DNA of 8,975 bases from Kiritimatiellia bacterium (GTDB lineage Bacteria; Verrucomicrobiota; Kiritimatiellia; RFP12; UBA1067). The notes under the pieces are model-generated. The model worked only from the letters and a program-made list of their open reading frames with translations, ran no database searches and had not been told where the DNA came from. Positions 5,810-8,975 of the stretch are shown here, in pieces. Position 1 is the stretch's first letter; each line of letters starts with the position of its first letter. The stretch spans positions 1 to 8,975 of the forward strand of contig JAFVCR010000103.1 of NCBI GenBank assembly GCA_017479035.1, read 5' to 3'. Both the position numbers and the translations under genes were made by a program.

Positions 5810-6451
5810 TTACCGCACGAAATTGGTGATGACGCTATCGTCGGCGACGGGCGGCACGATGCCGGCCTCTCGTCCCGCCTTGATGCATTTCATCACATAG
5901 ACCATGTTGCGGGCGAGATTCTGCAGCGTCTGCACGCCTTCGCCGTCGTGCGGGACATCGTCTTTCACGAGCGCATGAAAATCGTTCCAGTAGGTGCTGC
6001 CGACGCACAGCATCTGCGCAATGCCGGCATACTTGTTCATCACGTCGTAGGCCGCGCTCGTCCCCGCGCGGCGGGCTACGACAATCGAGGCGACGGGCTT
6101 GTGGCGGAACGCGGCATAGTTGTCCGCAAGGCGCGAGGAAAAGAACAGCCTGTCGAGAAACGAGAGAACCCTCCCCGATGGATGCGCGTAATAGACCGGC
6201 GTTCCGAAGACGAACCCCTCCGCATCCTTGGCCTTGGCGGCAAATTCGTTCACCGCATCTCCCGCGAAGACGCATCTGCCCAAATCCTTGCACTTGCCGC
6301 AAGCGATGCAGTCGGCGACCGGCTTTGCGCCGACCGTGACAATCTCCGAATCTACGCCTTCTGCGGCAAACGTCTTTGCCATTATTTCCAATCCCGCATT
6401 CGTCGAACCGTCGGGATTGAAACTCCCGTTGAGCATCAATACTTTCATCAT
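5810..6451 (-). CDS. Flavodoxin-like NAD(P)H:FMN reductase / iron-sulfur flavoprotein type
   Basis: 213 residues from the ATG at 6449-6451 (MMKVLMLNGSFNPDGSTN). The frame is open upstream but that part crosses a strong promoter and a long hairpin, and GAGGAGGAAGG sits just before this ATG; the next ATG (6446-6448) is equally usable. The GSFNPDGSTN loop binds the FMN phosphate. TPVYYAHPSG is the second flavin loop. Between them Cys48, Cys51, Cys54 and Cys60 form CX2CX2CX5C, the compact motif that binds a 4Fe-4S cluster in Methanosarcina Isf proteins. I infer a cytoplasmic electron-transfer or quinone/oxygen-reducing flavoprotein; substrate unknown. It heads a two-gene transcript with the DUF4268 gene. 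The flavoprotein at 7400 has its four cysteines at the same residue numbers. Confidence 0.85.
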   Translation of the reverse strand: MMKVLMLNGSFNPDGSTNAGLEIMAKTFAAEGVDSEIVTVGAKPVADCIACGKCKDLGRCVFAGDAVNEFAAKAKDAEGFVFGTPVYYAHPSGRVLSFLDRLFFSSRLADNYAAFRHKPVASIVVARRAGTSAAYDVMNKYAGIAQMLCVGSTYWNDFHALVKDDVPHDGEGVQTLQNLARNMVYVMKCIKAGREAGIVPPVADDSVITNFVR

Positions 6452-6475
6452 CCTTCCTCCTCTAGCATATGAAGC

Positions 6476-6504
6476 ATTATAGCACACCGCGCCGGAAACG
6501 GCAA
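6476..6504 (-). promoter_or_regulatory. Sigma-70-type promoter of the flavoprotein/DUF4268 operon
   Basis: On the minus strand TTGCCG (6504-6499), a 17-base spacer, then TGC-TATAAT (TATAAT at 6481-6476). The predicted start near 6469 leaves a short leader of about 18 bases with the GAGGAGG site. It is nearly identical through the spacer to the promoter at 4553-4581. The 18-bp hairpin at 6519-6566 begins 14 bases upstream of the -35. Confidence 0.7.
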
Positions 6505-6518
6505 GCGTGCATACTTGT

Positions 6519-6575
6519 GTGAATGGCAGAAGAAGTTGTACACCCGGCACTTCTTCTGCCATTCACGATCCGGGT
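6519..6575. repeat. 18-bp perfect inverted repeat with a loop complementary to its 3' flank
   Basis: GTGAATGGCAGAAGAAGT (6519-6536) pairs perfectly with 6549-6566 around a 12-base loop. The loop contains ACCCGG (6542-6547), which is the exact complement of CCGGGT (6570-6575) three bases past the stem. There is no T-run on either side. It could be a dispersed mobile hairpin, a regulatory element of the adjacent promoter, or an RNA element. Confidence 0.6.
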
Positions 6576-6604
6576 CATGAAAGCCGCCAATTTTGTGGGC
6601 AACA

Positions 6605-6644
6605 ACGAAGTAAAACATCTGGCAAAAGCCGGATGCTACTTCGT
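6605..6644 (-). terminator. Hairpin overlapping the ABM gene stop codon, possible terminator
   Basis: ACGAAGTA (6605-6612) pairs with TACTTCGT (6637-6644). Inside it CATCTGGC (6616-6623) pairs with GCCGGATG (6628-6635) around AAAA. The TAG stop of the ABM gene (6636-6638) lies within the stem. On the minus strand only TGTTG follows, so any intrinsic termination would be weak; on that strand one pair becomes a C-A mismatch. Confidence 0.4.
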
Positions 6645-6911
6645 GAACTGTTCTATTTTCAATTCGCCAAGATCTTTGAGAATGGCGACTTCCCTTGCAA
6701 ACGGTTCGGATGCGGAATGTGCGGCAAGCGCAGCCTCGTCGCGCCACGTTTCGCAGATGAGAAACACGCCAGGGCGCGTTGCACTTTCAAATACATCGTA
6801 TGAGATGCATCCGTCTTGAACAAGCGAGGCCTCCGTGAGGCGCTTTGCGGCCGCCACGGCATCGGCTTCGGAACCGGCTTTGACCGTGTAGAAACAATTT
6901 AGTCTTATCAT
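6636..6911 (-). CDS. Antibiotic biosynthesis monooxygenase (ABM) domain protein
   Basis: 91 residues, one complete ABM dimeric alpha/beta ferredoxin-like domain. The pattern IRLNCFYTVKAGSE, then a helix (ADAVAAAKRLTEASLVQDG), CISYDVFES, FLICETWRDEAALAAHSASEPF is the family's usual order, with the conserved Trp in ETW. The family includes quinol monooxygenases (YgiN type) and heme-degrading or stress proteins; the exact reaction is not readable. I chose ATG 6909-6911 because AAGGAG lies 7 bases upstream and the domain begins there. The longer frame back to 7139 overlaps the SnoaL-like gene and is not credible. It is last in a group with a SnoaL-like protein and a flavoprotein. Confidence 0.88.
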   Translation of the reverse strand: MIRLNCFYTVKAGSEADAVAAAKRLTEASLVQDGCISYDVFESATRPGVFLICETWRDEAALAAHSASEPFAREVAILKDLGELKIEQFTK

Positions 6912-6932
6912 TGTCGTTCTCCTTGAAGTTAC

Positions 6933-6938
6933 ATTATA
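6933..6938 (-). promoter_or_regulatory. Possible promoter (-10) of the ABM gene
   Basis: A perfect TATAAT on the minus strand lies 21 bases before the ABM start codon, in the gap after the SnoaL-like gene. No good -35 is present at 16-18 bases (ACGGGC at 17), and there is no extended -10. It may add to read-through transcription from 7955-7983. Confidence 0.35.
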
Positions 6939-6961
6939 CGCATGCGATGTGCCATGCCCGT

Positions 6962-7390
6962 TCAAATAGCACCGATGCCTTTTAGAATGCCGGCAATACC
7001 CGTGCCCGCGACATCGTCGATTATCTTGCCGCCGGAATCGAACGAATAGAAATTCATTACCGTAGTCTCGAAACGCTTGCCGTTTGGAGCGATGCCCGCG
7101 AATGGTTGCGAACCGGTGAAAGTCCCGGAACATGTCCATTGCACGGCCACAGTGTGTTCATCGGCCACCATGTTAACCAAACGCCAATGCACATCGGGGA
7201 AACTCGCGCGCATCATGGTCACGACGCTCAAGTATCCCTCCGCCCCGGCAAGCGGCACGGGAGAAACTGGTGTGGCAAAGAGCGCGGATTCGGAAATAAG
7301 TCGTTTGCCGAGTTCGATGTCGTTTGTATTGATGCAATGTTCGAAAAGCCGCATTGCTGCACGATTGCGATTGATTGCAGATTCGTCCAT
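6962..7390 (-). CDS. SnoaL-like (NTF2-fold) ester cyclase family protein
   Basis: 142 residues, a single cone-shaped NTF2-like domain. The N-terminal helix (AINRNRAAMRLFEHCINTND), a middle segment with MMRASFPDVHWRLVNMVADEHTVAVQWTCSGTFTG, then PNGKRFETTVMNFYSFDSGGKIIDD follow the SnoaL pattern (FPDxHW, GT, and a terminal beta strand). SnoaL proteins are polyketide cyclases, but most bacterial relatives of this size have no known substrate, and there is no polyketide cluster here. A GAGGTGG ribosome site precedes the ATG. Only 9 bases separate it from the flavoprotein upstream, so the two are probably one transcript. Confidence 0.85.
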   Translation of the reverse strand: MDESAINRNRAAMRLFEHCINTNDIELGKRLISESALFATPVSPVPLAGAEGYLSVVTMMRASFPDVHWRLVNMVADEHTVAVQWTCSGTFTGSQPFAGIAPNGKRFETTVMNFYSFDSGGKIIDDVAGTGIAGILKGIGAI

Positions 7391-7399
7391 ATCGCCACC

Positions 7400-7945
7400 T
7401 CAAACGTTCTTTCCCGCTTCGTATGCTTCGTGCATGGCGGGGAGGTTGCGGATTTCTCCCTTTTCGTACGCGCCAGTGCCGTATATGACTCCGCGCTCGA
7501 CGGCGCCGTCCATGCAGTCGCGCGTAAAACCGCGCAAACCTTCGAGCGTTGCATTCATCATATCCCTATTGCCGTCCGCCGCTGTAACGATGAACCAGAA
7601 CTCCGTGCCGGTGAAACGGCCAAAATCGTTCCAGCGCGAAACACTGCGGTCAATCAGTGCTTTCAACTGCGCATCCATAGAATAGAAATACACGGGCGTG
7701 GACAAAACGATCGTATCGGCGGACATCATTTTTTCTACGAGCCCGTTGGCATCGTCTTTCTTGAAACATTTGCCGAGTTTGCGGCAGGCGTAGCAGCCAA
7801 GGCAATAGCCTACGTCTTTCTCGGCCAGGCGTATCTTCTCCACATCGTGGCCGGCCTCTTGCGCTCCTCTTGCGAATTCGTCGCAGAGGATGTCGCTGTT
7901 GCCGGCCTTTCTCGGCGATGCCGAAATTATCAATACATGTTTCAT
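7400..7945 (-). CDS. Flavodoxin-like reductase with CX2CX2CX5C (iron-sulfur flavoprotein type)
   Basis: 181 residues from the ATG at 7943-7945 (MKHVLIISASPRKAGNSD). The SASPRKAGNS loop is the FMN phosphate site and STPVYFYSMDAQLKALIDR is the second flavin loop with the family helix. Cys48, Cys51, Cys54 and Cys60 (CLGCYACRKLGKC) match the Isf cluster motif and the same positions in the flavoprotein at 5810. FKKDD follows, typical of this gut-anaerobe group. The frame is open 16 codons upstream, but a strong promoter at 7955-7983 would start transcription near 7948, so the upstream codons cannot be translated from that transcript. No ribosome site precedes the ATG, so the mRNA is predicted nearly leaderless. 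Divergent from the hemolysin III gene. Confidence 0.88.
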   Translation of the reverse strand: MKHVLIISASPRKAGNSDILCDEFARGAQEAGHDVEKIRLAEKDVGYCLGCYACRKLGKCFKKDDANGLVEKMMSADTIVLSTPVYFYSMDAQLKALIDRSVSRWNDFGRFTGTEFWFIVTAADGNRDMMNATLEGLRGFTRDCMDGAVERGVIYGTGAYEKGEIRNLPAMHEAYEAGKNV

Positions 7946-7954
7946 GACGTTGCC

Positions 7955-7983
7955 ATTATAGCATACAGGCCTTGCAAATTCAA
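7955..7983 (-). promoter_or_regulatory. Promoter of the flavoprotein/SnoaL group (predicted near-leaderless)
   Basis: On the minus strand TTGAAT (7983-7978), a 17-base spacer, then TGC-TATAAT (TATAAT at 7960-7955). The last base of the -10 lies only 9 bases before the ATG, which puts the expected transcript start about 3 bases before it. Confidence 0.65.
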
Positions 7984-8018
7984 CCACATACATTACCGAA
8001 ATTTAAGATTTCCGGCTG

Positions 8019-8047
8019 TTGACAAACCGCATGTTTTGGATTAGACT
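8019..8047 (+). promoter_or_regulatory. Promoter of the hemolysin III-like gene (predicted leaderless)
   Basis: A consensus TTGACA (8019-8024), a 17-base spacer, then TAGACT (8042-8047). Six bases follow before the ATG at 8054, so the A of the start codon falls on the expected +1. No Shine-Dalgarno motif is present before either ATG (8054 or 8063). Confidence 0.6.
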
Positions 8048-8053
8048 TGCGGC

Positions 8054-8719
8054 ATGGGAGCAATGGTTGCAAAACGCGCGTATTCGCCAATGGAAGAGGT
8101 GTGCCACACGGTGCTGCACGTAATAGGCTCGCACCTGGGCGCGGCGATGATAGCGCTTATGGTGTGGGCTGCCGTGTACAGCGAAACAGCGGTAGCGTGG
8201 AAAGTCGTTTCCGCATCGATATTCGGCGCGTCGATAATCCTACTGTATTCAATGAGCGCAGCCTACCATGCAGTGGCATACGAACCTGCAAAACGCATCC
8301 TCAAAGTGTGCGACCATTCGTCCATATATTTCTTGATAGCAGGTTCATACACGCCATTCACCCTGGTCACCCTGCGGCCGGAGCATCCAGCACTTGCATG
8401 GAGCGTATTCGGAATCGAATGGGGGCTTACGCTTGCAGGGGTCGTGTTCAAGATTTTCACCACGGGACGATTCCGCTACATTTCCACATGCCTCTACATC
8501 GGCATGGGGTGGGTGGCGATATTCGCAGTGAAACCCATTATAGATACACTTGGTGGCATGGGCACAATGTGGCTGCTGTTAGGCGGGATTCTCTACACGG
8601 TGGGCGCGGTATTCTATTTGATGAAACGCATCCCATACCACCACGCCGTGTGGCACGCCTTTGTCCTTGCAGGGACGATCTGCCACTTCTTCTGCGTTCT
8701 CTGGCATGTAATGATGTAG
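8054..8719 (+). CDS. trhA: Hemolysin III / PAQR family membrane protein (TrhA-like)
   Basis: 221 residues with seven predicted membrane helices, inner membrane. The family's metal-site residues are all visible: Ser68-x3-His72 (SAAYH), Asp87-His88 in CDHSSIYFLIAGSYTPF, and His197-x3-His201 (HAVWH) before the last helix. The opening SPMEEVCHTVLHVIG matches the usual N-terminal amphipathic segment and first helix. PAQR proteins are zinc-dependent and related to adiponectin receptors. Bacterial members are tied to membrane lipid or fluidity homeostasis, while the hemolysin label is historical. The first of two ATGs (MGAM) is used because it coincides with the predicted transcript start; the second is three codons later. 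It is a single plus-strand gene, divergent from the flavoprotein operon with 108 bases between start codons. Confidence 0.93.
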   Translation: MGAMVAKRAYSPMEEVCHTVLHVIGSHLGAAMIALMVWAAVYSETAVAWKVVSASIFGASIILLYSMSAAYHAVAYEPAKRILKVCDHSSIYFLIAGSYTPFTLVTLRPEHPALAWSVFGIEWGLTLAGVVFKIFTTGRFRYISTCLYIGMGWVAIFAVKPIIDTLGGMGTMWLLLGGILYTVGAVFYLMKRIPYHHAVWHAFVLAGTICHFFCVLWHVMM

Positions 8720-8740
8720 CGAACCCATCCCGAGAACAGA

Positions 8741-8764
8741 GAAAAAAGAGTGGATACTTTTTTC
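8741..8764 (+). terminator. A/T-tract hairpin after the hemolysin III gene, possible bidirectional terminator
   Basis: GAAAAAAG (8741-8748) pairs with CTTTTTTC (8757-8764) around an 8-base loop, 21 bases past the stop codon. The downstream arm supplies a T-run of six. The stem is almost all A-T, so it is weaker than a canonical terminator, but position and T-run fit. Confidence 0.45.
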
Positions 8765-8784
8765 CGAATACGCTATAATAGCGT
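8751..8784 (+). promoter_or_regulatory. Possible promoter with palindromic -10
   Basis: TGGATA (8751-8756), a 17-base spacer, then TATAAT (8774-8779). The -10 lies inside the perfect palindrome ACGCTA-taa-TAGCGT (8770-8784). No coding frame follows within the window; the region downstream is repeats. The palindrome could be an operator or simply another hairpin. Confidence 0.3.
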
Positions 8785-8797
8785 TGCACATAATATG

Positions 8798-8825
8798 TAG
8801 TTTGCAGTGTGCAGTTTGCAGTTTG
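8798..8825. repeat. TTTGCAG/GTGCAG tandem units
   Basis: Near-tandem seven-base units (GTTTGCA, GTGTGCA) run through this stretch and recur at 8902-8925 and, in GTGCAG form, at 4601-4620. They flank the GC-hairpin repeat. Confidence 0.55.
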
Positions 8826-8836
8826 AAAATGCAATC

Positions 8837-8853
8837 AACGCAGAGGCGCAGAG
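8837..8853. repeat. AACGCAGAGGCGCAGAG dispersed repeat
   Basis: This 17-base motif resembles the CGCAGAG-rich short repeats scattered between genes in several environmental phyla. It is a single copy here, so the assignment rests on recollection of the motif. Confidence 0.35.
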
Positions 8854-8868
8854 ATTCGAGAGAGAGTG

Positions 8869-8899
8869 TACTGTGGGGACGCGGGCGTCTCGCCCGCGG
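8869..8899. repeat. GC-hairpin dispersed repeat, copy 1 (TACTGTGGGG core)
   Basis: TACTGTGGGGA is followed by CGCGGGCG-tct-CGCCCGCG (8880-8898), an 8-bp perfect hairpin. The first 25 bases are repeated exactly at 8951-8975, where the window ends. TTTGCAG units follow at 8902-8925, suggesting a composite unit. It is REP-like in design; no transposase is nearby. Confidence 0.7.
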
Positions 8900-8950
8900 T
8901 CAGTAGTTTGCAGTTTGCAGTTTTTGGTAGCAATGTCAACCCCCACTGTG

Positions 8951-8975
8951 TACTGTGGGGACGCGGGCGTCTCGC
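8951..8975. repeat. GC-hairpin dispersed repeat, copy 2 (cut by window end)
   Basis: Identical to the first 25 bases of the copy at 8869. The same orientation and 82-base spacing suggest tandem insertion or array growth at the right edge. Confidence 0.7.

Noticed and set aside
6452..6562. 37-codon N-terminal extension of the flavoprotein at 5810
   Set aside because: It crosses a perfect promoter and an 18-bp hairpin, and the GAGGAGG site lies directly before the ATG at 6449-6451.
6912..7139. N-terminal extension of the ABM gene back to 7139
   Set aside because: It would overlap the SnoaL-like gene by over 170 bases. The ABM domain and a good ribosome site start at 6911.
7106..8044. 312-codon plus-strand open frame opposite the SnoaL-like and flavoprotein genes
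   Set aside because: It is antisense to two recognisable proteins and ends just before the hemolysin III start; it has no family features.
8798..8925. CRISPR array
   Set aside because: The units are about 7 bases long and directly abutting or degenerate, with no spacer-repeat regularity.

Overview
The window (about 9 kb, mid-50s %GC by eye) looks like accessory chromosome from an uncultured gut- or rumen-type anaerobe. My best guess is the Kiritimatiellae/Verrucomicrobiota side of the tree. The guess rests on a BspA-type leucine-rich-repeat surface protein, iron-sulfur-flavoprotein-like reductases, and gene-poor gaps filled with short dispersed repeats. No rRNA, tRNA, CRISPR array or transposase is visible, so the placement is inference.

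Layout, left to right. (1) At 1-379 (minus) is the N-terminus of a secreted BspA-like LRR protein, cut by the window edge. (2) At 380-979 there is no credible protein gene, but the stretch is dense in nested inverted repeats. The minus strand has an extended -10 promoter (709-738), then about 275 nt with many helices (several with G-U pairs that exist only on that strand), then a 13-bp helix followed by UUCUUUUU. I read this as an independent structured ncRNA or a long attenuated leader of the LRR gene. A separate three-way-junction-shaped element sits at 808-886. (3) At 980-4517 (minus) is a tight four-gene operon: SDR oxidoreductase, CMD-CMD-cupin fusion with a signal peptide, YajO-like aldo/keto reductase, and Tag-family 3-methyladenine DNA glycosylase. 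(4) At 4518-4859 there is a promoter, copies of short repeats and a 20-bp perfect inverted repeat. (5) At 4860-6451 (minus) a CX2CX2CX5C flavodoxin-like reductase is followed by a PD-(D/E)XK/DUF4268 protein. (6) At 6452-6635 lie two long hairpins. (7) At 6636-7945 (minus) are a second CX2CX2CX5C flavoprotein, a SnoaL-like protein and an ABM-domain protein. (8) At 8054-8719 (plus) is a hemolysin III/PAQR membrane protein, divergent from the flavoprotein; both have promoters so close to the start codon that the mRNAs should be leaderless or nearly so. (9) At 8720-8975 are hairpins and dispersed repeats.

The minus-strand enzymes read as small-molecule redox housekeeping: NAD(P)H-linked carbonyl reductases, flavin/Fe-S reductases, CMD and cupin folds, and monooxygenase/cyclase-like small folds, plus one DNA-alkylation repair enzyme. 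Quinone or electrophile detoxification is a reasonable inference, but no substrate can be read from the sequence and no regulator gene is present. The most unusual content is non-coding: the structured RNA candidate, its possible terminator/antiterminator switch, and a 30-bp promoter cassette shared by two operons.
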